A DNA stretch of 64,000 nucleotides, from assembly GCA_003009755.1 (NCBI GenBank), contig PXUB01000043.1:16646-80645 (forward strand). Reading direction: 5' to 3'. The notes under the pieces were generated by a model that was not told where the DNA came from, ran no database searches, and saw nothing but the letters and a program-made list of their open reading frames with translations. The translations under genes were made by a program, and so were the position numbers. Of this stretch, positions 8,301-15,332 are shown piece by piece. This DNA is from Thermoplasmatales archaeon SW_10_69_26. GTDB lineage: Archaea; Thermoplasmatota; SW-10-69-26. Each line of letters starts with the position of its first letter. Within the stretch, counting starts at the first letter, position 1.

Positions 8301-10323
8301 CACCCACCGCTCGATCACCGTCACTCCCGACCACGAGATCCTCGTCGAGCGCGAGGGCCAGCTCACCCACGTCCCCGCCAGCGAGGTCGAGGAGGGCGAT
8401 CAGGTCCCCGTGGGCACCAGCCTCCCCCGCGACCCGGACCGGCCCGCGTTCAACCTCGCCCGCCGACTGCACGCAGCCGCACCCGACGAGGCCCTCCGAC
8501 TGCGCGGGGCCGACGACTGGCTTCGCGGCAAGCTCGAGTCGTTGGGCCTCGACGAGGCCCAACGCCTCACCGACGCCGAGGACAGCCTCCGCAACTCTCC
8601 CGCCCGGTGGGCCCGATCGCTGCCGCTGGAACACTACGCCCACCTCGTCGAGGCCGGCCACGCCCGGTGGGACGAGATCCCCGACAGCGCCGAGGTCGGC
8701 ATCGAGCGCGACCACGCCCGTCTGCCCGCCTACCTGCAGGCCGACGACGAGCTCGCCCGGCTGCTCGGCCTGTACCTCTCCGAGGGCCACGCCCGATCCA
8801 CCGACTCGGCCCACCAACTGAGCTGGCGGGCCAACGAGCCCGAGCTGGGGGGCAAGGTCGAGAGCCTCGTCCGCCGCGTCTTCGGGATCGAGCCGACCGT
8901 CGAGGAGGACGGCACGACGGTCATGCTTTGTTCCAAGCTCGCCTACCTCCTCCTCGTCGAGATCTGGGAGACCGGCGAGGACGCCGAGGACAAGCGCGTC
9001 CCGGGCTGGTGCTTCGGACTCCCCGAGTCCGGGATCCAAGCGCTGCTCGGCGGGTTCTTCGACGGCGACGGCAGCCTCAACCACGACCCGCCTCGCCTGC
9101 GCTTCGCCAGCAAGAACCGACGACTCCTCGAGGACGTCGCCACGCTGTTGCAGGCCGTGGGCGTGTTCTCCCGCTTTAACCCCGGCTCGCCCCGCGAGCC
9201 CGGCACCTCCCTCGAACAGCGCTCCGAGGAGACCGACGCCGAAGCTCCCGACCCACTCGATCCGGTCCACCAGCTCGTGCTGACGGGCCGCGACATCAAG
9301 CTGTTCGCCTCGCTCGTCCACACCGACCACCCCACCAAGCGCGACCGCCTGGCGGCCCTCTCCGTCGAGCAGGACACCGGCCGATGGATCCAAGGCGGCG
9401 GCGTCACGGAGCAAGCCGACGAGCGCGCCCACCACCTCCTCGACCGCGTGGACAGCGTCGAGACCCGCGAGGCCGGCGACGAGCCCACCTACTGCCTCGA
9501 CATCGACACCGGCAGCGCGGACCTCGCCACCAAGAACGTGCTCCTCGGCAACGGTCTCTACCAGATCCGCTGCGACGGCGACGAGGACTGCCTGATGTTG
9601 CTGATGGACGGCCTGCTGAACTTCTCGCGGGCCTACCTGCCCAGCAACCGCGGCGGCCAGATGGACGCCCCGCTCACGCTGTCGATCCGCGTCGACCCCG
9701 AGGAGATCGACGGCGAGGCGCACAACGTCGAGACCGTCGAGGAGTACCCGCTGGCGTTCTTCGAAGCGACCCGCGAACACCCCGGCCCCAAGGAGGTCGC
9801 CGAGCACGTCGAGATCGTCGAGGACCGGCTGGGCACCCCCGAGCAGTACGACCGCCTGGCCGCCACCCACGACACCGCCAGTTTCGACGAAGGCCCCCGC
9901 CTATCCGCCTACAAGACGATCGACTCGATGGAGGAGAAGATGGAGGGCCAGCTCGGGCTCGCCGAGCGCCTACGCGCCGTCGACGCCGGCGACGTCGCCT
10001 CCCGCGTGATCTGCGACCACTTCATGCCGGACATCATCGGGAACCTCAAGGCCTTCTCCCGGCAGACCGTCCGCTGCGCCAAGTGCAACTCCAAGTACCG
10101 GCGCGTGCCGCTGTCCGGCCGCTGCCGCAAGTGCAAGAACAAGCTGACGATGACCGTGCACGAGGCCAGCGTCAAGAAGTACATCGACGTCGCGCGCGAG
10201 GTCGCGCGCAACTACGCCGTCGACGACTACACCCAGCAGCGGCTCGAGCTCGTCGAGGACTCGATCGAGAGCCTCTTCGAGAACGACAAGGTCGAGAAGG
10301 CGCAGCTCACCGACTTCATGTAG
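5353..10323 (+). CDS. polC: DNA polymerase D large subunit DP2, carrying an intein
   Basis: Catalytic subunit of the archaeal family D replicative polymerase. The precursor is 1656 residues; removing the 507-residue intein leaves 1149, a normal DP2 size. One zinc site is CSNCEIETLKLDCPEC (about residues 676-691) and a second near the C terminus is CAKC...CRKC. The intein sits in the conserved HAAKRRN / CDGDEDC catalytic sequence. The start overlaps the DP1 stop. Very long open frames on the opposite strand are codon-bias shadows. Confidence 0.97.
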   Translation: MTSGYFDSQTTTPSIDPEDLDEHRIETDGVDVHAENLGAQRAYFERITEEAHRSFDIAKQARRRGFDPELEPEIPFAEDLASRVEALVGPEGVAERIRELADEYDRENLALTISKEIAEERFGEHEGPESALDQAIRTGLAILTEGILVAPLEGVAEVRVRENNDGTQYADVYFAGPIRAAGGTGQALSVLIADVVRRELGLGAWQATEAEVERMKEEVPAYKRAQGLQYTPPPEEIEAIIANLPVGVNGEGTESEEVSGYRDLPRVETNQLRGGACLVVAEGLTLKAPKILKHVDHLGLEGWGFLDQLVGGGDDEGDAGEDDTTEIKPVETFIKELTAGRPVFSHPMATGGFRLRYGRVRNAGLAATAVHPALTVLVDDFLAVGTQLKVERPGKGTIVTPCDEVEPPIVRLTDGTVREVDSVEEARELGITVDKILDLGEMLVPYGEFLENNKPLPRSAWCSEWWTKLLEDQGEDVPEIRDAQPALAFAVAEDTGTPLHPRFTLMWHDVDREAIVTLVDAMDEARLEAGRLVLPREEDVKHTLEALGATHEVTGDDELRLDPRCSVPVLRGAGYRVDEDQLVRAEEPPADLEDPQALAEHLSGVPLERKAPCRIGARMGRPEKAAEREMSPLVHGLFPIGNAGGLQRKIGDAANKGTIGSTGDEAFDTIDVGQRECSNCEIETLKLDCPECGGRTRPTDAEWPEPAEIELGDLVDEALDRLELNRLPDPVKGVQGLTSQRKLPEPIEKAILRAEHDVSAFKDGTCRHDMTDLPLTEFRPAEIGTPVEKLHELGYTHDVRGDELTDPDQLVDLHVQDVVVNEGALEYMARVADFVDDLLTRLYGIEAFYDLDDPEDLVGHLAVGLAPHTSGGVLCRIIGTTKAAGHFGHPFFHAAKRRNCFTGDTELLVYDDGEARKTRLDELVDPAVEDRGRPIDAHGTEAAEPDDELAVLSLDPDTGQPTRHPVTKLIRGRTQEWVEIETTTHRSITVTPDHEILVEREGQLTHVPASEVEEGDQVPVGTSLPRDPDRPAFNLARRLHAAAPDEALRLRGADDWLRGKLESLGLDEAQRLTDAEDSLRNSPARWARSLPLEHYAHLVEAGHARWDEIPDSAEVGIERDHARLPAYLQADDELARLLGLYLSEGHARSTDSAHQLSWRANEPELGGKVESLVRRVFGIEPTVEEDGTTVMLCSKLAYLLLVEIWETGEDAEDKRVPGWCFGLPESGIQALLGGFFDGDGSLNHDPPRLRFASKNRRLLEDVATLLQAVGVFSRFNPGSPREPGTSLEQRSEETDAEAPDPLDPVHQLVLTGRDIKLFASLVHTDHPTKRDRLAALSVEQDTGRWIQGGGVTEQADERAHHLLDRVDSVETREAGDEPTYCLDIDTGSADLATKNVLLGNGLYQIRCDGDEDCLMLLMDGLLNFSRAYLPSNRGGQMDAPLTLSIRVDPEEIDGEAHNVETVEEYPLAFFEATREHPGPKEVAEHVEIVEDRLGTPEQYDRLAATHDTASFDEGPRLSAYKTIDSMEEKMEGQLGLAERLRAVDAGDVASRVICDHFMPDIIGNLKAFSRQTVRCAKCNSKYRRVPLSGRCRKCKNKLTMTVHEASVKKYIDVAREVARNYAVDDYTQQRLELVEDSIESLFENDKVEKAQLTDFM
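8050..9570 (+). other. Intein with LAGLIDADG homing endonuclease inside polC
   Basis: Self-splicing protein insert of 507 residues. It begins with the nucleophile Cys of CFTGDTELLVYDDG and is followed by a DHEILV splicing block. Two LAGLIDADG-type motifs, LLGLYLSEGH (about precursor residue 1136) and LLGGFFDGDGS (about 1230), indicate a homing endonuclease that may be active because both acidic residues are present. The downstream extein starts at Cys of CDGDEDC. The intein C terminus reads NVLLGNGLYQIR before that Cys, so the usual terminal His-Asn pair is absent at the junction. Confidence 0.88.
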
Positions 10324-10340
10324 CTCGGGGAGGTCGGCTG

Positions 10341-10586
10341 CCTCGGAAAATTTCCGCTTCTGCGGTGTCCGCGTCATGTGGTGGGCGAGGAAATTTTCAT
10401 CAAAACGGGGGGCAGCGGTATACCCGTAGCCCCCCGGACGAACGCCGTTACCGTGAGCCGATGACACAGAAAATTTCCGCTTCTACGGTGTCCGCGTCAC
10501 GCGGTGGGCCAGGAATTCCTCGTCAAAACGGGGGGCAGCGGTATACCCGTAGCCCCCCGGACGAACTCCGCTACCGTCGGCCGATG
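10341..10586 (-). repeat. Tandem pair of the two-hairpin repeat (copies 2 and 3)
   Basis: Two head-to-tail copies of 123 bases each (10341-10463, 10464-10586) lie in the gene-free stretch between polC and rtcB, in reverse orientation compared with copies 1 and 4. Each contains GAAATTTTC or GGAATTCC inverted partners, the loop sequence GGACACCG, and a strong hairpin of C6/G6 around GTATACCGCT. The remaining bases to 10783 hold no convincing gene. A stretch at about 10600-10635 is simple, CT-rich sequence. Confidence 0.75.
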
Positions 10587-10749
10587 GCCCAGACCCTTGC
10601 TGTATCCCTCTCCATCTCCCCGTCTCTGTGCCTCCGTGATAGGCGTACCCACCGCGACCGTGTTGTTCGTCAACCGGACGCCGCCTCCCGTCGGCCGGGG
10701 CGCGGAGCCGTCCCAGGAATGAACCGTCCGCAGGGAACGTACCGCGTAA

Positions 10750-10762
10750 CAGCCTTAAGAGG
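10750..10762 (+). promoter_or_regulatory. TATA-like box for rtcB
   Basis: CAGCCTTAAGAGG contains TTAA at 10755-10758, 26-29 bases before the candidate starts GTG 10781 and ATG 10784. This is the spacing seen before many other genes here and predicts a leaderless or nearly leaderless transcript. Confidence 0.55.
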
Positions 10763-10783
10763 AGCCGGGATAAGGCCGACGTG

Positions 10784-12238
10784 ATGACCTGGGACGGCCC
10801 CCTCGATCGCGTCGACGAGTACACGTACGAGATCCCCGCCTCGTACAAGAAGGAGATGCGCGTCCCCGGGCGGGTGTACGCCAGCGAGGGGATGCTCGAC
10901 CAGATCCTCGAGGACAACGCGATGGAGCAGGTCGCCAACGTCGCGACGCTGCCCGGCATCGTGGACGCCTCGATGGCGATGCCCGACATCCACTGGGGCT
11001 ACGGCTTCCCCATCGGCGGGGTCGCTGCCTTCGACGTCGAGGAGGGCATCATCAGCCCCGGCGGCGTCGGCTACGACATCAACTGCGGCGTCCGCCTCGT
11101 CCGCACCGGCCTCACCGCCGACGAGGTCGAACCCAAGATCGACGAGCTCATCGACACGCTGTTCGCGTACTGCCCCTCCGGCGTCGGCGAGGACTCCCAG
11201 GTCTCGTTCTCCAAGAGCGAACTCGAGGACATCCTCACCCACGGCGTCCCCCACCTCGTCGAGCAAGGCTACGGCTGGGAGGACGACCCGGCGCACATCG
11301 AGCACGACGGCGCCCACCCCGACGCTGCGCACGAGTACGCCTCCAAGAAGGCCAAGGAGCGCGGCCGCACCCAGATCGGCACGCTGGGCGCCGGCAACCA
11401 CTTCCTCGAGATCCAGCAGGTCGGCGACATCGTCCGCTCCGAGGAAGCCGAGGCCTTCGGCTTCACCGAGCCCGGCCAGATCGTGTTGATGATCCACTCC
11501 GGCTCGCGCGGCTTCGGCCACCAGGTCTGCACCGACTACCTCAAGCGCATGGAGCGCTCGCGCGAGGGCATGGCAGACGAGCTCGTCGACAAGCAGCTCG
11601 CCTGCGCCCCCTTCACCAGCGACGTCGGCCAACACTACTACGGCGCGATGTGCGCGGCGATCAACTACGCGTTCGCCAACCGCCAGATGCTGACCCACCA
11701 GGCCCGGCAAGCCTTCGGCGACGTCTTCGGCGAAGGCCCCGACCGGCTCGGCATGGACATCGTCTACGACGTCGCCCACAACATCGCCAAGCGCGAAACC
11801 CACCAGGTCGACGGCGGAGAGCGCGACGTGCTCGTCCACCGCAAGGGCGCCACGCGCGCGTACCCGTCCGGCCACGTCGACGTCTCCGGGGACTACCGCG
11901 ACGTCGGCCAGCCGGTGATCATCCCCGGCTCGATGGGCACCTGCTCGTGGGTGCTCGCCGGCGAGCACGGCTCGATGAAGCGCTCGTTCGGCTCCACCTG
12001 CCACGGCGCCGGCCGCAAGATGTCCCGCACCGAGGCCAAGAACACCTGGCGAGGCCGGACCCTCGTCGAGGACCTCGGCGACCGCGGCATCAAGGTCAAG
12101 CCTGCCAGCATGCGCGTCGCCGCCGAGGAGGCCCCCGGCGCCTACAAGGACGTCTCCGGCGTCGTCGACACCTGCGAGGGCCTGGGCATCTCGAAGAAGG
12201 TCACCAAGCTCGACCCCGTCGGCGTCATCAAGGGCTGA
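10784..12238 (+). CDS. rtcB: RNA-splicing ligase RtcB
   Basis: Joins RNA 2',3'-cyclic phosphate and 5'-OH ends with GTP and Mn(II); in archaea it seals tRNA exon halves. The 484 residues are typical. The metal site is visible in PDIHWGYGFPIGG (about residue 67), DINCGVR (Cys about 100) and GAGNHFLE; HSGSRGFGHQ is also conserved. The nucleophile histidine that is guanylylated lies in STCHGAGRKMSR (about residue 406). GTG 10781 is an alternative start three bases upstream. Its activator, archease, is encoded at 25061-25480. Immediately after the stop begins a structured element also found after the archease gene. Confidence 0.97.
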   Translation: MTWDGPLDRVDEYTYEIPASYKKEMRVPGRVYASEGMLDQILEDNAMEQVANVATLPGIVDASMAMPDIHWGYGFPIGGVAAFDVEEGIISPGGVGYDINCGVRLVRTGLTADEVEPKIDELIDTLFAYCPSGVGEDSQVSFSKSELEDILTHGVPHLVEQGYGWEDDPAHIEHDGAHPDAAHEYASKKAKERGRTQIGTLGAGNHFLEIQQVGDIVRSEEAEAFGFTEPGQIVLMIHSGSRGFGHQVCTDYLKRMERSREGMADELVDKQLACAPFTSDVGQHYYGAMCAAINYAFANRQMLTHQARQAFGDVFGEGPDRLGMDIVYDVAHNIAKRETHQVDGGERDVLVHRKGATRAYPSGHVDVSGDYRDVGQPVIIPGSMGTCSWVLAGEHGSMKRSFGSTCHGAGRKMSRTEAKNTWRGRTLVEDLGDRGIKVKPASMRVAAEEAPGAYKDVSGVVDTCEGLGISKKVTKLDPVGVIKG

Positions 12239-12587
12239 AGATTTTCTTTTTCTAGGGGCCTTGGCGCCTCTCGACCGGGGAAAAGAAGATCTTCGCCGTA
12301 AAGGAAAACCCCGGTCGAGAGCGATGCAGGCCCCATCGGCGTTGGTCTTTGACGCGGTTGGATCTTCGCGCAGGACTATCGTCACCTGACGGGCTGACCG
12401 TGCTCGAAGGTCTCGACGCCTGACCATCTCTCGGGAAAAGAGGCGTTCCGGCATGGCCGAGCAACGGGCCCGCCGATCCGTCGTCGGGCCAACGATGCTC
12501 GCGATCGCCGCGCGCCGTGTGAGGCCATACCTCGGACGTGGCAGAAGAACGAAAAGAGTGCAAGGGCGGACCACGGTGGGGCATACC
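12237..12587. ncRNA. Structured element after rtcB (pseudoknot-capable; possible RNA or two-way terminator)
   Basis: No protein gene is convincing here. Two stems are visible. GAAGATTTTCTTTT (12237-12250, starting inside the stop codon) pairs with AAAAGAAGATCTTC (12281-12294) with one G-U. CTCTCGACCGGGG (12268-12280) pairs perfectly with CCCCGGTCGAGAG (12309-12321). The strands interleave, so they form a pseudoknot or two exclusive folds. A 72-base segment (12319-12390) matches 25622-25693 without gaps at 58 of 72 positions. The T-rich arms could also terminate transcription from both sides. Weak similarity to the other copy may continue to about 12560. The transcribed strand is not determined. 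Confidence 0.6.
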
Positions 12588-13289
12588 ATGAGAGATGCGC
12601 TGATCGTCGTCTCGGAAGAGGGGTACTGGGGCGAAGAGCTGCTGGAGACGCTCGAAGGTCTCGACGACGCGGGCTTCGACGTCGAGATCGCCACGCCCAG
12701 CGGTCGCTACCCGCTGGTCGACCCCCGCAGCGCCGACCCGAACGAGGTCGGGGCCCTGATGGCCGAGCGCGTCGAGGAGCTGGAGGACGACCCCCGGCTC
12801 GAGGATCCCACACCGCTGCACGAGACCAGCGCCGACGACGTCGACGCCGTCGTCTTCCCCGGCGGTCACGGCACCGTCTGGGACGTCAACTAGGACGCCG
12901 ACGCCCGCCGCCTGCTACGCGAGGCCGTCGAAGGGCCCGCCCGGGCGCTCGTCGTCTGCCACGCCGTCGGCCTCGTCGCCTTCACCCGGATGAGGGACGG
13001 GTCCCTGCTAGCCGAGGGTCGCGAGGTCACCGGCTTCCCGAACGCCTGGGAGGACGAGATCGTCGACGAGAACGAGTGCATGCCCGACGGCACCAAGCTG
13101 CCCTACCGCATCGAGGACGAGATCAAGGCCGCCGACGGCAAGTGGGACGCCCAGATCAGCGAGGACACGAGCGTCAAGGTCGACGGCGACCTCGTCACCT
13201 CCCGCGGCCCGGCCAGCAGCGAGGAGGCGATCAACACGCTGCTCGACGAGATGGGTATCGAACGCGGAAGCGGCGAGGACCACGAGTGA
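12588..13289 (+). pseudogene. DJ-1/PfpI (Hsp31-like) family gene interrupted by one in-frame TAG
   Basis: DJ-1/PfpI proteins are cysteine-dependent glyoxalase, deglycase or chaperone-like enzymes. The frame starts at ATG 12588 (MRDALIVVSEEGYWGEE) and shows the family motif VVFPGGHGTVWDV. A single TAG at 12891-12893 (codon 102) follows. Without any frameshift the same frame continues as DADARRLLREAVEGPARALV, the nucleophile elbow VVCHAVG, and a normal C-terminal half to 13289. Read through the stop, the product would be 233 residues, normal for this family. A CAG-to-TAG change is the simplest explanation. Other genes here end in TAG, so TAG is a normal stop. Confidence 0.8.
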
Positions 13290-13366
13290 CCTCGTCGGAA
13301 CCCGTCCGGTGACGATCGTCCTGTGCGGAGGCGGCGGATCCGCGGGGCCGGGAGCGATCGACGACG

Positions 13367-13795
13367 CTATCGTTCCGCCGGGTCGTCGAGGTCCAAGCCC
13401 TCCTCCCGCAACAGCTCGCGGACCCGCAGCCCCAGGTCGTCGCGGGCCCGGCGGAACGCCGCCAACTGCCCGCCCTCTGGATTGTCGATCTCCCACTGCT
13501 CCGGCGAGAGACCCTCGAAGATCGGATCGTCGACGAGACCGGGTCCGATGGCCACGACGGCGTCGGCGGCCTCCAGCTGGGCCCGCTGCACGGGGGCGGG
13601 CGCGATCCCGGTTGTGTCGATCCCGACCTCCCGAAGCGCCGTCAACGCACCCGGCAGGATCCGCCCATCGGGGTTGGTGCCCGCGCTGGCAGCCGCGACC
13701 TCGGGCGAGACCCCCTCCGCGATCGCCGCCGCCATCGGGCTCAACGCGTTGCACCGCTGGCACACGAACGCCAGCTCGACCCCCGACTCCGGCAT
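13367..13795 (-). CDS. Low-molecular-weight phosphatase / arsenate reductase-like protein without the P-loop arginine
   Basis: The fold of low-molecular-weight tyrosine phosphatases and ArsC-type arsenate reductases is suggested by an N-terminal strand and P-loop, LAFVCQRCNALSPMAAAIA, with family-like spacing to a C-terminal helical region. The signature is C-x5-R-S, but here it reads C-QRCNA-L-S, so the Cys is kept and the arginine is Leu. The usual acidic general-acid loop (DP) near the C terminus is not obvious; IGPGLVDDPIF may correspond. I start at ATG 13795, which puts the P-loop near the N terminus; ATG 13822 is possible. It may bind oxyanions differently or be catalytically inactive. 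Confidence 0.6.
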   Translation of the reverse strand: MPESGVELAFVCQRCNALSPMAAAIAEGVSPEVAAASAGTNPDGRILPGALTALREVGIDTTGIAPAPVQRAQLEAADAVVAIGPGLVDDPIFEGLSPEQWEIDNPEGGQLAAFRRARDDLGLRVRELLREEGLDLDDPAER

Positions 13796-13889
13796 GAGAC
13801 CATCAACGACCGCCGACGGCAAGAGCGTTCCGAACCCCTCGGCGCGAGATGGCAGGCTTTTTCAGTCCTGTCGTCGCTCCACTTTCCGC

Positions 13890-14171
13890 ATGGGGGAGCA
13901 GGTTTCTTTCGCCTCGACGGGGGTCCTCGCCCTCGTCGCCGCGGTCGTTCTCGTCCCGATCGCCATCGTGCAGGTCCTCGGAGCTGGGCTCACGGAAGGC
14001 CTGCTCGTCGCGCTCGTCGTGGTCCCCATCCTCCTGGCGGCCCTCTGGGTGTACGTCGACGCTCGTCGGCGAGCCGACGACCACGCCTGGCTGTGGACGA
14101 TTGTCACGCTGGCGTTGCCGCTCGTCGGCCTGATCGTCTACCTGGGCGTCCGGGCGATCGACACCCGCTAG
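13890..14171 (+). CDS. Small membrane protein with two or three helices, PLDc_N-like
   Basis: A 93-residue protein. One helix or hairpin spans about residues 9-52, followed by a charged loop (DARRRADDHAW) and a last helix (WTIVTLALPLVGLIVYLGVR). The loop-helix arrangement, with a helix ending in PLxGLIxYL, resembles the PLDc_N type of small membrane domain. ATG 13890 is preceded by GGCTTTTTCAG at about 13855-13865, the usual TATA distance. The longer upstream frame overlaps the opposite-strand gene and is not used. Function unknown. Confidence 0.7.
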   Translation: MGEQVSFASTGVLALVAAVVLVPIAIVQVLGAGLTEGLLVALVVVPILLAALWVYVDARRRADDHAWLWTIVTLALPLVGLIVYLGVRAIDTR

Positions 14172-14204
14172 ACTATCGGTTTTGTTTTGCTTACGCCCCC
14201 GCGC

Positions 14205-14480
14205 CGGTCTCGGGAGACCGGGTACGGTCTCCCGAGAGGACGAGCTCGGAGGGCTCGTGCGAGGGAGAGTGGCAAGGTCGCGGAGCCCGAGGACGGGAAC
14301 CCTCGAGGGTTGTCGACGGACACTGCCCGAAACAGCGATCCGGGCGAATCCAGCGATCGGTCACCGGCCGATCGGTGGAGAATACGGATCTCCGATTCGT
14401 GTGAACCGTCGTCTCGGCTTCGCGTTTTCACCGCCTGAGGCCGAGCGAGAGCTTACCCCAAGCACAGCCGGCAGTCTAGT
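14205..14480 (-). repeat. Structured inverted repeat, copy 1 (145-bp core at 14336-14480)
   Basis: The core 14336-14480, read on the minus strand, matches 63793-63937 on the plus strand with about 10 differences in 145 bases. Shared hairpins include CTCGGC/GCCGAG, GGAGA/TCTCC, and a 9-base stem CGATCGGCC/GGCCGATCG that has one mismatch in this copy. Further along the same strand is a perfect 13-base hairpin (CGGTCTCCCGAGA with its complement, about 14207-14240). This gene-free stretch (14172-14538) may be an RNA gene or a mobile-element remnant. Confidence 0.7.
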
Positions 14481-14538
14481 CCTCGGCCGGCTCGGCCACG
14501 CCAAGGGGCTCAAGTAGGGGCGGACGGCTGGCTACCTC

Positions 14539-15183
14539 GTGTCCGCCCGGAAGCCTCCCTCCTCGCTCGGCGACCTCGCCATCTCGATCGAGCAGCGCGA
14601 AGACGGACTCCGCATCCTCGAGGACGAGGTCTCGATCGCCGTCGACTTCGACGGTGTCCTCTTCGAGCAATCTCGCCACGTGCGCGATCTCTTCCAGGAG
14701 GTCCACGGGATCGATCCCGGCCCGGTCGACGAGTGGCCCTGCGAGCTCACCGAGCACCCGCCGATCAAGGACGAGGGCCTGACCAAGGAGGACACCTGGG
14801 AGGTCTTCCACGCCGTCCACAACGATATCGAGCGGCACCGCGACGACCCGCTCGACCCCGACACGACGACGGTGCTGGCCGAGCTCCGAGCTGCGGGTCA
14901 CGAGGTCGAGATCGTCACCGCTCGCGATCCAGTCAGCCGCGAGCCGACCCGCTTCTTCCTCGAACGCAACGAGATCCCCCACGACCGACTCGTCATGGGG
15001 GACAACGCGAAGACCGGCTGGGACGTGCTCGTCGACGACCTCCCCCCGCACGTCGAGCGCGTCGCCGCCGACGGCTCGCTGGGCCTCCTGCACGACCAAC
15101 CGTACAACCGGGCCTACGAGACCGACGGCAACCCTCGCCGGGTCGCCTCCTTCGAGGAGCTTGGGGCCCTGTTCGGCCACTGA
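14539..15183 (+). CDS. HAD-superfamily phosphatase, 5'-nucleotidase-like
   Basis: A 214-residue hydrolase predicted to remove phosphate from a small substrate, perhaps a nucleotide. The four HAD motifs are visible: DFDGVLF (nucleophile Asp, about residue 36), the Thr of VTARDP, a basic residue in the following helix, and the DD pair of VDDLPPHV. The cap between motifs 1 and 2 is helical, as in deoxyribonucleotidases. The GTG start at 14539 is preceded by CTCAAGTAGG at about 14510-14519, a recurrent promoter box here. The specific substrate is not known. Confidence 0.8.
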   Translation: MSARKPPSSLGDLAISIEQREDGLRILEDEVSIAVDFDGVLFEQSRHVRDLFQEVHGIDPGPVDEWPCELTEHPPIKDEGLTKEDTWEVFHAVHNDIERHRDDPLDPDTTTVLAELRAAGHEVEIVTARDPVSREPTRFFLERNEIPHDRLVMGDNAKTGWDVLVDDLPPHVERVAADGSLGLLHDQPYNRAYETDGNPRRVASFEELGALFGH

Positions 15184-15307
15184 TCCTCCCGGCTGTGGCC
15201 ACCGCTTCCCGGCCCGCTCCACCGGAACCGCACGACGTAAGTGCCTACCGGGTCGGGGCTCGCCACGGGTAAGGGCACCGACGGAAGTGACTTATGCGAG
15301 TAGGCTC

Positions 15308-15317
15308 CATATATGGT
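15308..15317 (+). promoter_or_regulatory. Strong TATA box (CATATATGG type) for the candidate large RNA
   Basis: CCATATATGG-type sequence at about 15308-15317 is one of the clearest TATA boxes in the window. No start codon with a plausible protein follows at the usual distance. The sequence about 20-26 bases downstream is the 5' strand of the terminal helix of the candidate RNA. Confidence 0.6.
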
Positions 15318-15332
15318 TGTCCGCGTCGTGTA

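Noticed and set aside
4942..9870. A 1642-codon open frame on the minus strand opposite polC
   Set aside because: It is Ala/Gly/Leu/Val/Asp/Glu-rich shadow sequence caused by the GC-biased codons of polC, with no protein motif. polC on the plus strand has clear family motifs.
10670..12694. A 674-codon minus-strand frame opposite rtcB
   Set aside because: Shadow of rtcB; low-complexity and without motifs. Its short similarity to a frame after archease reflects the shared nucleotide element, and the differences between copies are not concentrated at third codon positions.
12891..12893. TAG as pyrrolysine codon
   Set aside because: Other genes (signal peptidases, polC, archease, eIF-unrelated ones) end normally at TAG, the OsmC case shows other decay, and no pyl gene is in the window. 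Kept only as a testable alternative.
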